A stretch of DNA of 64,000 nucleotides, from positions 4,242,001 to 4,306,000 of the forward strand of contig NZ_CP114902.1 in assembly GCF_027497235.1 (NCBI RefSeq), in the 5' to 3' direction. Numbering within the stretch: position 1 is the first letter of the stretch; the number at the start of each line of letters is the position of its first letter. The notes below the pieces were generated by a model that worked only from the letters and a program-made list of their open reading frames with translations, was not told the DNA's origin and searched no databases. Positions 46,901 through 58,200 of this stretch are shown in pieces. The translations under genes and the position numbers were made by a program. The stretch is from Micromonospora sp. WMMD1128. Lineage in GTDB: Bacteria > Actinomycetota > Actinomycetes > Mycobacteriales > Micromonosporaceae.

Positions 46901-49893
46901 ACCCGGACGGCGGCGGCCGGCTCTACCGCACCGGCGACCTCGGCCGCCGCCTCGCCGACGGCCGGATCGAGTTCCTCGGGCGGGGCGACTCGCAGGTGAA
47001 GGTGCGCGGGTTCCGGATCGAGCTGGGCGAGATCGAGTCGGTGCTGCGCCGGCACGACGCGGTCCGCGACGCCGCCGTGGTGGTCCGCGAGGACACGGGC
47101 GAGAAAGCCGTGGTGGCCTACCTGACCCTGGCCGGCGGGCCCGAGCCCGACGCCGGGAGCGAGCTGATCGCCGACTTCACCGCCGACCCGGGGCCGTGGC
47201 GGGCGTACGTCCGGACCTGGCTGCCGGACTACATGGTGCCGTCGGCGTTCGTGCCGCTGTCCCGGATGCCGCTCAACGCCAACGGCAAGGTCGACCGGGC
47301 GGCCCTGCCCGCGCCCCGCCGCGACCGCGTCGCGGCCGGCGCCGGCGAGCCGGACACCCCGCTGCGGGCGGCGCTGGCCCGACGCTGGGCGGAGGTGCTC
47401 GGCTACGACCGGGTCGGCATCGACGACGACTTCTTCGACCTGGGCGGCGACTCGTTCCGGGCGATCAAGGCGCTGGCCGGCAGCGACCCGGCGATCAGCG
47501 TGCTCGACCTGTTCCGCCACCCGACCATCCGGGCGCTGACCACGCACCTGGACGCCACCGGCGGCTCCGCCGGCCGGCTGCTGCACGAGCTGACCCCGGC
47601 CCGGCCGGGCACCCCGACCACGCTGACGCTGCTCTGCGTACCGTTCGGCGGCGGCTCCGCGATCACCTTCCAGCCGCTCGCGGACGCCCTGCCGGCCGGG
47701 GTGTCGCTCTACGCGCTGGAACGGCCCGGGCACGACCTGAACCGGCCGGACGAGCCGATGCTCGACCTGGACGAGCTGGTGGACCGCTGCGTGGTCGAGG
47801 TGGTCGAGCAGATCACCGGCCCGGTGGCGGTGTACGGGCACTGCGTGGGCGGCGCCGAGGCGGTGGAGCTGGCCCGCCGGCTGGAGGCGGCCGGCGTCGA
47901 CGTGACCGGCGTGGTGATCGGCGCGCACTTCCCCGCGCCCCGGCTGCCCGGCCGGGTGTTCGGCTGGCTGCGCCGGTGGTTCCCGGTGGAGCGCTGGGCG
48001 TCGAAGCGGCGGACGCTGGAGTCGCTGCGCGCGATGGGCTTCTTCACCGAGGTCTTCGACTCCGCCGAGAAGGACTTCGTGATGCGGGTGGTCCTCGCCG
48101 ACGCGGCCCGGGGCGAGGACTACTACACCGACGTCTACGCGCGGGGGCTGCCCCGGAAGCTGTCCGCGCCGCTTGTGTGCGTGGTCGGGAGCGGCGACCG
48201 GGCCACCGAGTTGTACCAGGAGCGCTACCTGGAGTGGGAGTTCTTCGCCGACCGGGTGTCGCTTGAGGTCATCGACGGCGCCGGCCACTACTTCGCCAAG
48301 CACCAGCCGGCCGAGCTGGCCGGGATCATCCTGGCGCACTGCGCCGCCGCGCCGGACGGCGTCACCGCCGAATCCGCGCCGGACGGCGTCACCGCCGGAC
48401 CCGCACCGGACGGCGTCACCGCCGGACCCGCACCGGCGGGCGGGGAGCGGCGCACCGGCGTACCCGGGACTGCGCGGCCGGGCGGGGCGGCCCGGACCGG
48501 CCCGACCGCCCCGATCGCGGCGGACGTCGCGGCCCGACGCCCGGCGACGCCCAGCCTGGCGGTGTTCTACCTGGTCGCGATCGGTCAACTGGTCTCGCTG
48601 ATCGGCAGCGGGCTGACCGCGTTCGGGATGGGGCTGTGGGTCTACCAGCGCACCGGCTCGGTGTCGCTGTTCGCCACCGCCACCGTGCTGGCGCTGCTGC
48701 CGGCCGTGGTGCTGTCGCCGATCGCCGGCGCGCTGGCCGACAGGTGGGACCGCCGCCGGATCATGGTGCTCGCCGACTGCCTGGCCGCCACCGGCACGGT
48801 GAGCCTGGCGTTGCTGCTCTGGCTCGGTCAGCTCCACCTGTGGCACATCCTCACCGCGATCACCGTCACGGCCGTGGCCACCGCGTTCCAGCAACCCGCC
48901 TACCAGGCGGCGGTCACCCAGCTCGTGCCGAAGCGCTACTACGGGCGGGCCAACGGCATCGTCTCGCTCGGCACCGCCACCAGCACCGTGCTGGCCCCGC
49001 TTGTCGGCGGCGCGCTGGTGCTCGCGGTCGGGCTGCGCGGGATCGTGGTGATCGACCTGGTGACGTTCGCGGTCGCGGTCACCGTGACGCTGTCGGTCCG
49101 CTTCCCGGACACGCTGTTCGTCCGGCGGGAGGAGCCGTTCCGGCGCGAGGTGCTGGGCGGCTGGCGGTTCATCGTCCGGCGGCACGGGCTGGTCGCCCTG
49201 GTCGTCCTGGTCGCGTCACTGAACTATTTCTTCGCCATGGTCGAGGTGCTCGTCACCCCGCTCACGCTCTCCTTCGGCGACCCGGCGGTGCTCGGCCGGG
49301 TGCTCGCCGCCAGCGGCGTCGGCATGGTCGTCGGGTCGGTGCTGATGGGCGTCTGGGGCGGCACCGCCCGGCGGACCACAGGCATCCTGGCCAGCGTCGT
49401 GCTGCTCGGCGTCTCGCTGCTCACCGTCGGGCTGCGGCCGGACCCGCTGTTCCCGGCGCTCGGCCTGTTCGGCATGGGCCTGGCCACCGCACTTGTCAAC
49501 ACGCACTGGCTGGCCATCGTGCAGGCCAAGGTAGGACTGGAACTCCAGGGCCGGGTGCTGGCCATGGCGCAGATGCTGTCCTGGCTGATGGTGCCCGCCG
49601 GTTTCCTCAGCGCCGGCCCGCTCGCCGAACACGTGCTCGCACCGCTGGCCCGGCCCGGCGGCCCGCTCGCCGGACTGGTCGGCACCGGGCCGGGGCGCGG
49701 GATGGCGCTCGCCGCGATCCTGGCCGGGCTCTGCGCGCTGGCGCTCGCCGCCGGCGGCATCGCGTACCGGCGGATCCGGCGGCTGGAGGACGAACTGCCG
49801 GACAACGACCCGGGCCGCGTCGTGCTCGCCGACAAGGACCGCATCCAGGAGGAGGCGGACCGCCGTCTCGCGGCCGTGGGTGGTTCCCGGTGA
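37945..49893 (+). CDS. NRPS-PKS-NRPS megasynthase with Cys-type thioesterase fused to an MFS exporter
   Basis: 3982 residues, start at 37945 (GTG 37927 is an alternative). Domains in order: C (about 20-460; HHVAID at 160-165), A (about 472-990; TSGSTG at 642), T (Ser1055), KS (about 1120-1545; Cys1292, His1428, His1468), AT (Ser1739, malonyl-type GHSLGEY; specificity box reads RGYH at 1835-1838), ACP (Ser2071), C (HHGVSD at 2298), A (TSGSTG at 2775), T (Ser3170), TE (about 3210-3460), MFS (about 3533-3982). No KR, DH or ER, so the beta-keto stays. The TE reads GHCVGG: Cys3300 replaces Ser; Asp3418 and His3448 may complete a triad. By-eye A codes: DLTKVGEVGK (Asn, or Asp) and DMPQVGLVWK (uncertain, small residue). 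A Pro-rich 27-bp-repeat linker joins TE to the exporter. Confidence 0.93.
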   Translation: MTDVLRTRRPTRPARPDPGRSAPATAAQRQMWQLDRLDPGSAGYLVPLAYRLHGPLDVPALSATLDDLVARHAALRTTLAPGPGGDGDDGRLVQVVHEPRPGLLRVHDLSGLPSWQRDREVRARLRAAARDPLDLLRGPVLRADLLRCSPEEHLLLLTIHHVAIDEWSLGILTDEWELLYAAHRTGRPAALDPVAGDCRDHAIRQRDWLAGTESSAQLDYWRDQLAGAPAALDLPTRGPRPAVPSAAGATLAVPLEVPAEELAAFCRRARVSPYMVLLAALHVLLARWTGERDVVVGTPVAGRRGPETRHLVGLLLNTVAIRARLDDDPSFDLLLDRVRGAVLDALSREEFPFSTVLETVRPARRAGFSPLFQVMFVYGREAAPPRLDGLQVSAVEVPVDTAKFDLTVAVRENDSGLRTVLEYRTDLFDADTMTRLAGHFQTLLASLLAEPGAPVGSAAMLTAAEHRRLVAEWNRTATPAEPDELVHVLIEEQARRTPDGVAVTDDVAALSYRELQARAEALAETLRARGVGVGALVGVLLPRTVGFTVAVLAVLRAGAAYVPMDPANPPARLRHLIDDTAARVVLTCAELAHLVPGDAALLVPGPDDQATVVEPARGGGPRRRPRRRPAPTGDDLAYVIHTSGSTGRPKGVMVTHRGVANYVRWATQSYRLRAGDVVPLHSSVGFDLTVTSLLVPLAAGATVRMIGAHLGPAALGEALRDTTTPFGLVKITPAQLELVTHQLRPDELAGRTRCFVIGGENLRVDQVAPWRAHAPGTALVNEYGPTETVVGCAAYEVEPDTPADGSVPIGRPIANTALYLLDAWGNPVPVGVVGELHVGGAGVARGYLGQPDRTAERFRPDPFSGVPGARLYRTGDLARRRPDGVLEYLGRTDRQVKVHGYRIECGEIEAAIRRHRPGADVTVHLRHDDPADPRLVAYLAGDGADPAGLAAALAAELPSWLVPAAFVRLDALPLTGNGKLDPEALPAPGPSDVRRVTGPQAARREPAGPAATATADRWDADRVRLQRLVADVWREVLGVDEIGPRDSFFDLGGHSMRLLAVLDRLRARLGDVLTATDLFRHPTPESLAAYLVGVTTTGADPQPAVLPVAPPAVSAGPADGPVAVVGMACRFPGARTVDEFWANIRDGVESVGEFTVEEMLADGADPARVDDPAYVRAGTYLPGIDEFDAAFFGFTPREAETLDPQHRLLLECAWHALEHAGHDPSRHAGRVGLFAGSGRSSYLLDHLNGHPELTGGLSEHQISLGNDKDFLLSRVAYQLDLTGPAVTVATACSTSLVAVHLGRQSLLSGESDVVLAGGVSVFPAQRRGYLWHDGGIYSPDGHCRPFSADARGSIESSGVGVVVLKRLADALADGDTVYAVIRGSAINNDGARRTGYTAPGVAGQVEVISRALATAGVSPRSVGYVEAHGTGTTLGDPIEVAALTEAFRRGTDARGFCALGSVKANIGHTDAAAGVAGLIKTVMALWTRTLPPTINVDRPHPAIDVTTGPFRLDHAGGPWAADGPRRAGVSSFGMGGTNAHVVLEEPPAAPAPPPVPAAPGPRLLVVSARTPDALERVTGQLRDHLDAHPEVALADVATALGRRQPMTHRRYVVAADRADAVSALDTPARRFTGSHPGGRRTLAFAFPGHGAQHVAMGAGLHRSEPTYRAVVDECADLLGGDLGRDLRAVLDPPPGRHAAAQRLLDRPALVQPALFVTGYALARTLLARGVTADLMVGHSLGEYVAACLAGVFSLADALRLVRVRGELVERTPAGAMLAVGLPEAAVTGLLDDGLSLAAVNAPELCVVSGDPAAVGRLRDRLAADGVDCRPLRVARGYHSALLDPILDEFAAHAAAVDYAEPDRPYLSNLTGGPVTPGLVTDPAYWVRHLREPVRFAESAAFLAEQEAALVELGPGHALGGLARLAGLRPAHAVAAMRHPRADADDLTTLLDAVGRLWLAGVPVDADRFHGDGDRRVALPGYPFARQRHWIAPAKPAPAGASFPESVAVPGEMATLSGNQHAAGEGNRPALGTAFVVPAGAAQEVVAEVWGELLGIRPIGAHDDFFELGGHSLLATQVVVRLRARLGVAVPMETVFARPTVAALAAALPVPIDGWPTAQPAADSHDAATRPTVVAPDAANGERIARAAPDAGPAPLSSGQHRLWFLDQAYAQNAYTVGTTLLLDGKLDLDALRAALAGLVRRHEALRTVFPLGPDGDPVQRALPAGPVELPVRTAPTDPDPDAPPSIVEPAVAGALPGWVHAALAADVRRPFDLAAGPLFRAVLLRVADDRHVLSLTMHHGVSDGWSLGVVAREVATLYAAAREGRADPLPELAVQYGDYARWQRGRLADPDHPDLAYWRAQLAGVPAALELPTDRPRPPVQTFDGAVRTLVLPRPAADALRRFSQQHGATLAMTLLAAWQTVLFRWTGQRDFCVGTPVAGRVRAELEPMVGFFVTMLPMRTVLDGDWTFTELLGRVRRTALDAYAHQEVPFERLADLVDAPRDLSRNPLFQVMFNLLNVPEQRDVDAAGVRMTPFAVEPGIAQQDLALYAYEVAEGLRFRLEYNTALFDATTAERMVGHLETLLAAAVTDPGVRLAALPLLTAAERARLAEWNDTATPAGWDTPPDRTPTLVDLFAHQVATDPDRPAVTFGPTTIDYATLDTRANRLAHRLRRAGVGPDVPVALCLPRSAELPVALLGVLKAGGAYVPVDPEYPVERQRYVLTHSGAPVLVTDPGLVDRFADFDGTVVTPDAAGEPDTAPPPSVRPNHLAYLIYTSGSTGRPKGVRVTHGAVVNTLGAMRERPGLTRDGTMLAMASFAFDMSVPELFLPLVVGARMLLVDRDVAYDASRLAALLAAERVTLAQGTPTTWRLLIESGWTGTPGLTAVCGGEAVPAPLARQLADRVDALWNLYGPTEAAVWATMDRITPDESRPTIGRPIGNMRAYVLDATSHPVPVGVPGEIHLGGPGLARDYHGDAALTAARFVPDPDGGGRLYRTGDLGRRLADGRIEFLGRGDSQVKVRGFRIELGEIESVLRRHDAVRDAAVVVREDTGEKAVVAYLTLAGGPEPDAGSELIADFTADPGPWRAYVRTWLPDYMVPSAFVPLSRMPLNANGKVDRAALPAPRRDRVAAGAGEPDTPLRAALARRWAEVLGYDRVGIDDDFFDLGGDSFRAIKALAGSDPAISVLDLFRHPTIRALTTHLDATGGSAGRLLHELTPARPGTPTTLTLLCVPFGGGSAITFQPLADALPAGVSLYALERPGHDLNRPDEPMLDLDELVDRCVVEVVEQITGPVAVYGHCVGGAEAVELARRLEAAGVDVTGVVIGAHFPAPRLPGRVFGWLRRWFPVERWASKRRTLESLRAMGFFTEVFDSAEKDFVMRVVLADAARGEDYYTDVYARGLPRKLSAPLVCVVGSGDRATELYQERYLEWEFFADRVSLEVIDGAGHYFAKHQPAELAGIILAHCAAAPDGVTAESAPDGVTAGPAPDGVTAGPAPAGGERRTGVPGTARPGGAARTGPTAPIAADVAARRPATPSLAVFYLVAIGQLVSLIGSGLTAFGMGLWVYQRTGSVSLFATATVLALLPAVVLSPIAGALADRWDRRRIMVLADCLAATGTVSLALLLWLGQLHLWHILTAITVTAVATAFQQPAYQAAVTQLVPKRYYGRANGIVSLGTATSTVLAPLVGGALVLAVGLRGIVVIDLVTFAVAVTVTLSVRFPDTLFVRREEPFRREVLGGWRFIVRRHGLVALVVLVASLNYFFAMVEVLVTPLTLSFGDPAVLGRVLAASGVGMVVGSVLMGVWGGTARRTTGILASVVLLGVSLLTVGLRPDPLFPALGLFGMGLATALVNTHWLAIVQAKVGLELQGRVLAMAQMLSWLMVPAGFLSAGPLAEHVLAPLARPGGPLAGLVGTGPGRGMALAAILAGLCALALAAGGIAYRRIRRLEDELPDNDPGRVVLADKDRIQEEADRRLAAVGGSR
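43948..43997 (+). repeat. 17-bp perfect inverted repeat inside the megasynthase gene
   Basis: Arms 43948-43964 and 43981-43997 are exact reverse complements with a 16-nt loop. It is in frame in the linker between AT and ACP (residues about 2002-2018) and encodes a non-conserved [17 protein letters not shown] segment. It resembles an inserted mobile hairpin rather than selected protein sequence. Confidence 0.9.
47575..48345 (+). other. Domain: Cys-nucleophile thioesterase within the megasynthase
   Basis: Residues about 3210-3465. Opens [12 protein letters not shown] (oxyanion region), then [14 protein letters not shown] with tgc at 47842-47844 as the codon for the nucleophile Cys3300, GSGD at 3415-3418, and [11 protein letters not shown] with His3448. 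A canonical TE has GHSxGG. The Cys is one single-codon change from Ser and the rest of the fold looks intact. Confidence 0.85.
48349..48429 (+). repeat. Three 27-bp tandem repeats in the TE-MFS linker
   Basis: Units at 48349-48375, 48376-48402 and 48403-48429 encode [27 protein letters not shown]. This forms a flexible linker between the thioesterase and the membrane exporter. All units keep the frame. Confidence 0.9.
48541..49893 (+). other. Domain: MFS exporter at the C-terminus of the megasynthase
   Basis: Residues about 3533-3982. Hydrophobic segments start at [18 protein letters not shown], with the MFS loop 2-3 motif [13 protein letters not shown] and repeated TM helices; about 10-12 are expected. 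It resembles MFS_3 (enterobactin-exporter-like) proteins. Charged cytoplasmic tail ends [15 protein letters not shown]... This places the TE at the inner face of the membrane. Confidence 0.88.
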
Positions 49894-52800
49894 GCGCGCC
49901 CGCCCGGCCCGCCGGACCGACCCGCCGCGCCGCCACCCGGCGGGCCGGCGGCGGCAGCAGCACCGTGGACTGTCTGCACCGGATGGTCGCCGCCCAGGCC
50001 GCCCGGACCCCGCAGGCGGAGGCGGTCCGGCACGGCGACGCCACGCTCTCCTACCGCGACCTCGACGAGGCGGCGAACCGGCTGGCCCGGGTGCTGCTGG
50101 CGCGCGGCGTCGCGCGCGGCGACCGGGTCGGTGTCTGCCTGCCGCGTACGCCGGACCTGGTGGTGGCGCTGCTCGCCGTGCTCAGGGCCGGCGCCGCGTA
50201 CGTGCCGCTGGACCCGGCGTACCCGGCGGCCCGGGTGGCGTTCATGACCGCCGACTCGGGGGCGCGGCTGGTGCTGACCACCGCCGGCCTCGCCGACCGG
50301 TTCACCGGCCCGACCGTGCTCGTGGACCGGCTCGACCCGACCGGTGACGCCACCGACCCGGCCACGCCGGTCACGCCCGGGGATCTGGCGTACGTCATCT
50401 ACACCTCCGGCTCCACCGGACGCCCCAAGGGTGTGGCCATCGAGCACCGCTCGGCGTCGGTGCTGCTGCACTGGGTGCGGCAGACGTTCGACGACACCGA
50501 GCTGGGCGGGATGCTCGCCGCCACCTCGGTCTGCTTCGACCTGTCCGTCTTCGAGATCTTCGGGCCGCTCGCCTGGGGCGGGCGGGTGCTGCTCGTCGAC
50601 GACGTGCTGGCGCTGGCGACGCCGGGCGCGCAGCGGCTGCCGGTCACGCTCGTCAACACCGTCCCGGCCGCGATGGGCGAGCTGCTCACCGCCGGGGCGC
50701 TGCCGCCGGGCGTCCGCACGGTCTGCCTGGCCGGTGAGCCGCTCACCGCCGCGCTTGCCGCCCGGGTGTGGGCGCGTCCGCACGTGCGCCGGCTGTGCAA
50801 CCTGTACGGGCCGTCCGAGGACACCACGTACTCGACCTGGGCCGAGGTGTCGCGCGACGGCGGTGACCCGCCGATCGGCCGTCCGCTGCCGGGCACCCGG
50901 GCGTACGTGCTCGACCCGGACGGCCGGCCGGTGCCGCCCGGCGAGGCCGGCGAGCTGTACCTGGCCGGCGCCGGGCTGGCCCGCGGCTACCTGGACCGGC
51001 CGGCGGAGACCGAGGCCCGCTTCCGGCCGGACCCGTTCCGGCCCGGCGAGCGGATGTACCGCACCGGTGACCGGGTCCGGCTGCGCCCGGACGGGCAACT
51101 TGCCTACCTGGGCCGGCTGGACGACCAGGTGAAGCTGCGCGGCTACCGGATCGAGCTGGGCGAGGTGGCCGCCGGGCTCGCCGCCCTGCCCGGCGTGCGG
51201 GAGGCGACCGCCGCCGTCCGGCCCGGCCCGAGCGGGGACCCGCTGCTTGTCGGCTACCTGGTCGGGGCACGACGCGACGACGTCCGGGCCCGGCTGTCCG
51301 AGGTGCTGCCGGCGCCCCTGGTCCCGGCGGCCGTGGTGTGGCTGGACCGGCTGCCCACGCTGCCGAACGGCAAGGTGGACCGCGCGGCCCTGCCCACGCC
51401 GGCGTTCGGCTCCACCGCCGACGCCGGCTCCGACGCCGGCTCCACCGCCGATGCCGGCTCCGACTCCGGTGCCGGCGCGGACCTGCTCGGCGCGACCGGC
51501 GCCCTGGTGGCGGCGGTGTGGCGGGAGCTGCTCGGCGTGCCGGTCACCCGCCCGGACGACGACTTCCTCGCGCTCGGCGGTGACTCGCTGCTCGCCCTGC
51601 GCTGCGCCACCCGGCTGACCGCCGCCACCGGCCGCCGGGTCCACCCCGGCGACCTGTTCACCCACCCCACAGTCGGCGCGCTCACCGAACACCTCGACGC
51701 CCCGTCCACACCTGACGATGAGGACCCCACTGGGCCGGAAGCGGGCACCACCGGGCCGGAAACAGGCGGCACCGGGCTGGAAGCGACCGGCGACCGGCCG
51801 GAGGCGGACGGCGGTGGGCCGGCACCGCTCTCCGCGGCGCAGCGGCGGTTCTGGTTCCTGCACCGGCTCGACCCGACCGACACGTCCTACCTGCTGGCGT
51901 TCGCGGTCCGCTTCGCCGCGCCGGTGGAGGCGGCACGGCTGACCCGGGCGCTGCACCTGGTGGTCGACAGGCATCCCGCGCTGCGTACCGTCTTCCCCAC
52001 CGGCCCGCGGGGGCCGGTGCAGGTGGTCCGGTCCGACGCCCGGCCGCGCGTCGTCGTCGCCCCACCCGAGCCGGGCATCCCGCTCGACACCCGGCTCGCC
52101 CGGCTGACCGCCGAGGCCACCGCGACCCCGATGGACCTGGCGACCGGGCCGCTGCTGCGCGCCCACCTGCTCTCCGACGGCGAGGGGCGGGCGGAGGCGC
52201 TGCTGCTGGTCGTGCACCACGCCGTCGCCGACGACTGGTCGTTCGGGGTGCTGGTGCGGGACCTCGCGGAAGCCTACGACGCCCCGGACGCGCCACCCGG
52301 CGCTCCAGCGCCCGGCCCGGCCGTCTTCGCCGCCGCGCAGCGCGCCTGGCTGACCGGCCCCGCCGGCCAGCGCGCGACCGCCGAGCTGCTGCGCGAGTTG
52401 CACGGCGCACCCCACCTCCTGGAGGTAAGGAGGGGCCCCCGCTTAACGCATTCGGTAGAGGAAGGGGCCCCGCTTAACAGGCCGGGCCGAAGCGGGGCGG
52501 CGCTGCGGACCACCGTCGACCCGACGACCGCGAGGGCGGTACGGGAACTCGCCCGTGCCCGCCGGGTCAGCCTGCACATGGTCGGGCTGGCCGCGTTCGC
52601 GGCGCTGCTCGGCGTCGCCGCCGTCCGGGACGACCTGCTCGTCGGCGTCGCCTTCGCCGGGCGCACAAGCGTGGCCGCCGAACGCAGCGTCGGCTGCCAC
52701 GTCAACACGCTGCCGCTGCGACTGCGCCCGGCGCCGGACCGGACGTTCGCCGACCTGCTCGCCGAGGCGCGGCGGGTCACGCTGTTCGCCGCCGCCCGCC

Positions 52801-53162
52801 AGGACGTCCCGTTCGACCTGCTGGTGGAGCGGCTACGTCCGGTCCGGCGGCCGGACCGCAACCCGCTCGTCCAGGTCGCGTTCGGGGTGCAGAACGCCCC
52901 GCCGGCCCGGCACCTCAGCGTCGCCGGTGGCGAGTTCACCGGCGTCGAGCTGACCCCGGACGCGGCCCGCCTCGACCTGACGCTCTGGCTGGACGACCGG
53001 CGCGACGCCCTGGACGCGCTCTGGACCTACCGCACCGACCTGTTCGACCACCACACGGTGGTGGAGTGGCACCGCCGCCTCACCGCGCTGCTGCGCACCG
53101 CCGCCGCCGACCCCCGGCGCAGTCTCGCCGACTGCGTCGACACCGCTGGGAGAGAGAGATGA
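49890..53162 (+). CDS. NRPS, A-T-C architecture
   Basis: 1090 residues, GTG start overlapping the megasynthase stop (GTGA). A domain about 25-510 (TSGSTG at 172, PNGKVD near 493), T with Ser566 (LGGDSLLAL), C about 640-1085 with active HHAVAD at 776-781. By-eye code DLFNCALTYK is closest to the Ala code DLFNNALTYK. Two GC-rich repeat elements lie in the protein: linker repeats (51408-51467) and an in-frame hairpin-like insert (52424-52478) in a variable loop after the C active site. No upstream C, so it can start a chain with Ala, and its C domain can pass the product to a carrier on another protein. The stop overlaps the next ATG (ATGA). Confidence 0.93.
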   Translation: MSAPARPAGPTRRAATRRAGGGSSTVDCLHRMVAAQAARTPQAEAVRHGDATLSYRDLDEAANRLARVLLARGVARGDRVGVCLPRTPDLVVALLAVLRAGAAYVPLDPAYPAARVAFMTADSGARLVLTTAGLADRFTGPTVLVDRLDPTGDATDPATPVTPGDLAYVIYTSGSTGRPKGVAIEHRSASVLLHWVRQTFDDTELGGMLAATSVCFDLSVFEIFGPLAWGGRVLLVDDVLALATPGAQRLPVTLVNTVPAAMGELLTAGALPPGVRTVCLAGEPLTAALAARVWARPHVRRLCNLYGPSEDTTYSTWAEVSRDGGDPPIGRPLPGTRAYVLDPDGRPVPPGEAGELYLAGAGLARGYLDRPAETEARFRPDPFRPGERMYRTGDRVRLRPDGQLAYLGRLDDQVKLRGYRIELGEVAAGLAALPGVREATAAVRPGPSGDPLLVGYLVGARRDDVRARLSEVLPAPLVPAAVVWLDRLPTLPNGKVDRAALPTPAFGSTADAGSDAGSTADAGSDSGAGADLLGATGALVAAVWRELLGVPVTRPDDDFLALGGDSLLALRCATRLTAATGRRVHPGDLFTHPTVGALTEHLDAPSTPDDEDPTGPEAGTTGPETGGTGLEATGDRPEADGGGPAPLSAAQRRFWFLHRLDPTDTSYLLAFAVRFAAPVEAARLTRALHLVVDRHPALRTVFPTGPRGPVQVVRSDARPRVVVAPPEPGIPLDTRLARLTAEATATPMDLATGPLLRAHLLSDGEGRAEALLLVVHHAVADDWSFGVLVRDLAEAYDAPDAPPGAPAPGPAVFAAAQRAWLTGPAGQRATAELLRELHGAPHLLEVRRGPRLTHSVEEGAPLNRPGRSGAALRTTVDPTTARAVRELARARRVSLHMVGLAAFAALLGVAAVRDDLLVGVAFAGRTSVAAERSVGCHVNTLPLRLRPAPDRTFADLLAEARRVTLFAAARQDVPFDLLVERLRPVRRPDRNPLVQVAFGVQNAPPARHLSVAGGEFTGVELTPDAARLDLTLWLDDRRDALDALWTYRTDLFDHHTVVEWHRRLTALLRTAAADPRRSLADCVDTAGRER
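51408..51467 (+). repeat. Two 30-bp tandem repeats in the A-T linker
   Basis: 51408-51437 and 51438-51467 encode [10 protein letters not shown] and [10 protein letters not shown]. They lengthen the flexible linker before the carrier domain. A further 27-bp-like Gly/Pro/Glu repeat occurs at about 51718-51800 in the T-C linker. Confidence 0.85.
52424..52478 (+). repeat. GC-rich repeat element inserted in frame in the C domain
   Basis: Two related segments, 52425-52447 and 52460-52478, share the core ggggcccc(c)gcttaac and encode RRGPRLTHS.. and EEGAPLNR. They fall in the loop where other C domains have a short variable PRP... stretch. A similar core gggcccccgcctaac occurs at 58535-58549 in gene 5 of the operon. 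Confidence 0.75.
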
Positions 53163-54202
53163 CCGATCAGATCCGGGTCGCGCGGCCCGTCCCCCGCCGC
53201 GGCCGGGAACGCACCCTGGTGGACGTACGACCGGACTGGCCCGGCGGTCCGCTGCCGGCGCTGGTGCGCGCCACCGTGCCCGACGTGTACCTGGCCGGCT
53301 GGCTCGCCGGACACCGCGACGAGGTGGACGAGCTGGCCCGACGCGCCGGCGCGGTGCTGTTCCGCGGCTTCGCGGTGGCCGGCGCGGACGACTTCCGCAC
53401 CGTGATGGCGGCGCTCTCCGGCGACGTGCTGTCCTACGGCGAGCGGTCCTCGCCGCGCAGCCGGGTCGCCGAGGGCGTCTACACCTCCACGGAACACCCG
53501 GCCGACCAGCCGATCGTGCTGCACAACGAGCAGTCCTACACGGTCAACTGGCCGCTGCGCATCGTGTTCCACTGCGAGGTGGCGCCGGCCGCCGGTGGGC
53601 GTACGCCGCTCGCGGACAGCCGCCGGGTGCTGGCCCGGCTGCGCCCGGAGACGGTCGACGGGTTCGAGCGCCGGGGCGTGCTCTACCGGCGCAACTACCT
53701 GCCCGGGATCAGCCTGTCCTGGCAGACGGCGTTCCAGACCGACTCCCGCGCCGAGGTGGAGGCGTACTGCGGGCGCGCGATGATCGACGTAGAGTGGGTG
53801 GGCGAGGCGCAACTACGCACCCGGCAGGTCCGCCCGGCGGTACGGCGGCACCCGGTCACCGGGGAACGCACCTGGTTCAACCACGCGTTGTTCTTCCACG
53901 TCACCTCGCTGCCGGCGGACGTGAGCGCCGGCCTTCGGGCCGCGTTGGCCGAAGAGGACCTGCCCTACCAGACCGCGTACGGCGACGGCACGCCCATCCC
54001 GGACGAGGTGCTGGCCGAGCTGCGCGCCGCGTACGCCGCGGAGACCCGTTCCTTCGACTGGCGCGTCGGCGACGTGCTGCTCGTGGAGAACATGCTCGCC
54101 GCGCACGCCCGGGAGCCGTTCACGCCGCCCCGGCGGATCCTCACCGCGATGGCCGACCCGGTCGCCGCGCCGGAGCTGCACACCCAGGACGGCGCATCAT
54201 GA
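53159..54202 (+). CDS. SyrP-type Fe(II)/2-oxoglutarate dioxygenase (TauD/TfdA family)
   Basis: 347 residues. Iron ligands: HNE at residues 122-124 (SyrP-family HxE instead of HxD) and distal His316 (NMLAAHARE), with Arg of PRRILTAM for 2-oxoglutarate. SyrP relatives hydroxylate the beta-carbon of a carrier-bound residue, classically Asp. The predicted Asn/Asp A domain in gene 1 makes that a natural substrate. Overlaps the upstream NRPS and the downstream paralogue by 4 bp each. A second copy follows, so each may act on a different site. Confidence 0.87.
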   Translation: MTDQIRVARPVPRRGRERTLVDVRPDWPGGPLPALVRATVPDVYLAGWLAGHRDEVDELARRAGAVLFRGFAVAGADDFRTVMAALSGDVLSYGERSSPRSRVAEGVYTSTEHPADQPIVLHNEQSYTVNWPLRIVFHCEVAPAAGGRTPLADSRRVLARLRPETVDGFERRGVLYRRNYLPGISLSWQTAFQTDSRAEVEAYCGRAMIDVEWVGEAQLRTRQVRPAVRRHPVTGERTWFNHALFFHVTSLPADVSAGLRAALAEEDLPYQTAYGDGTPIPDEVLAELRAAYAAETRSFDWRVGDVLLVENMLAAHAREPFTPPRRILTAMADPVAAPELHTQDGAS

Positions 54203-55218
54203 GCGCCCCCGGACCGCGCCGCCGTGCCGCCGGCGGCACCACCACCGAGCCGGTGACTCGCCGCACGCTCGGGCCGGACGACTTCGTGCTGCTTGTCGAG
54301 GCCGCCGTGCCCGACCTCGACCTGGCCGGTTGGCTCGCCGGGCGGCGGGCGGAGCTGCTGGCCGACCTGGACCGGCACGCCGCGGTGTTCTTCCGCGGCT
54401 TCGACGTGCGCAGCGCCGACGACTTCGGCCGGGCGGCCCGGACGGTCGGCCCGGAGCTGCTGGGCTACCTGGAGCGGGCGGCGCCCCGGCACGAGGTGGC
54501 CGACAAGGTGTTCACCTCCACCGAGTTCAACGCCGCCCAGTGGATTCCGCTGCACCACGAGATGTCGTACTCGCACAACTGGCCAACCCACCTCTTCTTC
54601 CACTGTGCCCAGCCGGCCACCGGCGAGGGCGGCGCGACCCCGCTCGCCGCCGAGCGGGTGATCACCCCGCTGATCCCGGCGGAGGTGCGGGACCGGTTCG
54701 ACCGCGACGGGGTCCGCTACGTGCGCAACTACGGCCCGCACCTGGACCTGCCCTGGCAGGAGGCGTTCCAGACCACCGACCGGGCGGAGGTGGAGGCGTA
54801 CTGCGCCGCCTCGGCGACCGAGTTCACCTGGCTCGGTGACGACGGGCTGCGGACCGTGGCGCGGCGGCAGGCGACGGCCACCCACCCGCGTACCGGGGAG
54901 ACGGTGTGGTTCAACCACGCCCACCTGTTCCACGTGTCGAACATGCCGCCCGAGGTGGCCGCCGCGCTGCTGCGCGAGTACGGCCCGGAGGGGCTGCCCC
55001 GCAACGCGTACCACGGCGACGGTGAGCCGATCCCCGACGAGGTGGTCGGCGGCATCCGTGCGCTGTACCGGCAGCACGCCCTCTCCGTGCCGTGGCGGCG
55101 CGGCGACGTGCTGGTGGTGGACAACTTCCTGGCCACCCACGGCCGGGAACCCTTCACCGGCGACCGGCAGATCCTGGTCGCCATGTCCGACCTCTACGTC
55201 AACCGGAGTGTGTGGTGA
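54199..55218 (+). CDS. SyrP-type Fe(II)/2-oxoglutarate dioxygenase, second paralogue
   Basis: 339 residues, ATG in the stop of its paralogue. Iron ligands HHE with His119 and Glu121 (PLHHEMSYSHNWP) and His314 (FLATHGRE). It shares the order of motifs with the upstream gene (for example [16 protein letters not shown] against [16 protein letters not shown]), so the pair arose by tandem duplication followed by strong divergence. A hydroxylase of a different carrier-bound residue, or of a different position, is a reasonable guess. Next gene overlaps by GTGA. Confidence 0.87.
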   Translation: MSAPGPRRRAAGGTTTEPVTRRTLGPDDFVLLVEAAVPDLDLAGWLAGRRAELLADLDRHAAVFFRGFDVRSADDFGRAARTVGPELLGYLERAAPRHEVADKVFTSTEFNAAQWIPLHHEMSYSHNWPTHLFFHCAQPATGEGGATPLAAERVITPLIPAEVRDRFDRDGVRYVRNYGPHLDLPWQEAFQTTDRAEVEAYCAASATEFTWLGDDGLRTVARRQATATHPRTGETVWFNHAHLFHVSNMPPEVAAALLREYGPEGLPRNAYHGDGEPIPDEVVGGIRALYRQHALSVPWRRGDVLVVDNFLATHGREPFTGDRQILVAMSDLYVNRSVW

Positions 55219-58200
55219 ACGGATACCGTCTGTCCCCGGTCCAGCGGCTGGCCTGGGCCGGCAAGCAGGACCTGGTCCGGGCCCGGGTGCGGCTGGACCG
55301 GCCGCTCGACCGGGCCCGGTTGCAGGCCGCCGTCGACGCGGTGGTGGCCCGGCACGAGGCGCTGCGGTTGACCCTGGTGCACCACCCCGGCCTGCGGGTG
55401 CCGTTGCAGGACGTGGACGACGACCGTACCGTCACCGTCGGCGCGCAGGGCGAGCTGTCGGTGACGCTCACCGACGACGCGCTGGAGCTGGCCGCCACCC
55501 CGCTGATCGCCGACCCGGCGAGCCTGCGCCTGGTCCTGGCCGACCTGGCCCGGGCGTACGCGGACGACCTGCCGCCGGCCGACGAGGAGGCGTTGCAGTT
55601 CCTCGACGTCACCGAGTGGCAGGTGGAGGAGCGGGAGCAGGCCCCGGCGCCCGCGCCGGTCGCGCCGGCCGTCCGGCTGGTCGAGCCGCACGGTGACGAC
55701 CCGGGCGCGGTGGTCACCGCCACGCTGCCCGCCGCCGACCTGGCCGGGATCGCCGAGGCCGCCGGCTGCGCCGCCGAGACGGTGCTCCTGGCCGCCTGGG
55801 CGGTCGCGGTCACCCGCCGGGCCGAGGCGCCCGCCGGGGTCGAGGACGCGGATCTGGTGCTGGCCCGCTGGCACGACGGCCGGCGGGCCGAGGGCACCGC
55901 CGCCGTGGTCGGCCCGCTCGGCGGCTACGGCCCGCTCCGGCTGGCCCTGCCGCTGCCGGCCGCGCCGGCCGAGCTGCTGGCCGCGGTACGCGCCACGGAG
56001 GCCACCGCCGACGAGACGTTCCACCTGGTCGACCCGGTCGACGAGGCGACCGGCGCGGTCGCCGGGTTCGCGGTGCAGCCGGCGGTCGCACCGGACACCC
56101 TCGTCCCCTTGGGCGCGGCGACCGCCGAGGTGCCCGTCCCGCCGCCGCCGACCGGCCCCCGGCTCACCGTGCTGACCGGCACCGGCGACGGCGAGGTCAC
56201 GCTCCGGGTCAGCGGCGGGCGGTGGCTGCTCGACTCGCTGGTGGCGGTGCTGCGCAGTTTGCCGGCCGCGCTCGCCGGGGACGCGCCGCTGGCGGTGCTC
56301 GGCGCCGGGGAGGCCGGCTGGCTGTCCGAGGCCGGCGGATCGGCGGCCACCGCGTCGCCGCGTACCCTCGTCGACCTGCTGGACGCGGGCCTGGCCGGGA
56401 TGGATCCGCAGGCCCCGGCCGTGGTGGCGGCCGACGGCGCGTACTCCGTCGAGGAGCTGGACCGGCGGGCCGCGCGGGTGGCCGCGGCGCTGGCCGCGCG
56501 CGGCCTGGCCGGCGCGCCGGTGGGCGTGCTCGCGACCCGGTCCCGGGACACCGTGGTGGCGTTCCTCGGCGTGCTGCGGGCCGGCGCGGTGTTCGTGCCG
56601 CTCGACCCGGACGCCCCCGCGCCGCGCGTGGCCGCGCAGCTCCGCGCGGTCGGCGCGGACTGCGTGGTGGGCGTCGGCGGGCCGGCCACCGTGTCCGTCG
56701 AGGAGCTGGTCGCGGCCGGTGGCCCGCCGCCGCCCGCGCCGGCACCGACCGACCCGGCGTACGTCATCTTCACCTCCGGCTCCACCGGCACGCCCCGGCC
56801 GGTGCGGGTGTCGCACGCCGCCGCCGCGCACCTGGCCGGCGCGCTGGAGGCGACCGTGTACGCGGACAGCCCGGCCGGCCTGCGGGTGGCCGTGAACGCG
56901 CCGCTGACCTTCGACGCCTCGATGAAGCAGCTCGTGCAGCTCGCCCATGGGCGCAGCCTCTTCCTGGTGCCGGAGGACGTCCGCCGGGACGGGGCCGTGC
57001 TCGCCGCCACACTCGCCGAGCACCGGGTGGACGTGCTCGACCTGACCCCGTCGCAGGCGCGCATCCTGCTCGCCGGGGCCGGTGACGCCCGGCTACCCCG
57101 GCTGCTGCTGCTCGGCGGCGAGGCCGTCGGCGACGACCTGTGGACCGAGATGGCGGCGCTGCCGGGCGTGCGCGCGGTGAACCTGTACGGACCGACCGAG
57201 TGCACTGTCGACAGCACCGTCGCGGAGATCCGCGCCGGGGAACCGCCGACGATCGGCCGGCCGCTGCCGGGCGTCGCGGTGCGGGTGCTCGACGAGCGGC
57301 TGCGCCCGGTGCCGCCGGGGGCGGCCGGGGAGCTGTGCGTGGCCGGTCCGCAGCTCGCCGACGGCTACCTCGGCGACAAGGAGGCGACCGCCCGCCGGTT
57401 CGTGGAGCTGCCGCTGCCCGACGGCGGCGTCGAGCGGGTCTACCGCACCGGCGACCGGGTCCGCTTCGACGCCGAGCGGCGGTTGCGCTACCTGGGGCGG
57501 CTCGACGACCAGGTGAAGATCCACGGGTTCCGGGTGGAGCCGGGCGAGGTCGCCGCCGTGCTGCGCGGCCACCCGGAGGTGGCCGACGCCGCCGTGGTCG
57601 CCCGCGACGACGACGGGTACGGCGATCGGCTGGTCGCCTACGTCCGGCCCCGCGCCGGGGCGTCGCTGGACCTGACCCGGGTGACCGGGATCAATCCGCA
57701 CGAGACCCGTTACCTGTACGACGAGATCTTCACCCAGCGGGTCTACCTGCGCGACGGGATCGTGCTGCGCCCCGGCGCGACAGTGCTGGACGTCGGCGCG
57801 AACATCGGCATGTTCTCGCTCTTCGTGCACCAGGTCTGCCCGGACGCCACGATCCACGCGTTCGAGCCGGTGCCGGCCGTGGTGGAGGCGCTGCGCCGCA
57901 ACGTCGCCGAGTTCGGCGTGCCGGCCACGGTGCACGCGCACGGGCTGTCCCGGGAGGCGGGCGAGGTCTCGTTCACCTACTACCCGGGCTATTCGATGAT
58001 GTCCGGCCACGCCGCGTACGCCGACCCGGACGCCGAGATCGGGGTGATCAAGCGGTACCTGGCGAACGAGCGGGACGCCGCCGACGACGCCGGCGCTGAT
58101 GCCGACGCCCGGGACGTGCTGCTCGACCGGGCCGACGAGTTGCTCGCCGAGCGGTTCGCCGGCCGGGAGCTGACCGTGCCGGTCCGGTCGCTGTCGGCCG

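Noticed and set aside
48349..48429. CRISPR-like regular repeat
   Set aside because: Units are contiguous, 27 bp, in frame, with no spacers. It is a protein linker repeat.
43327..49185. Minus-strand open frame of 1952 codons
   Set aside because: Same cause. It mirrors the coding frame of the megasynthase and shows no recognisable motif.
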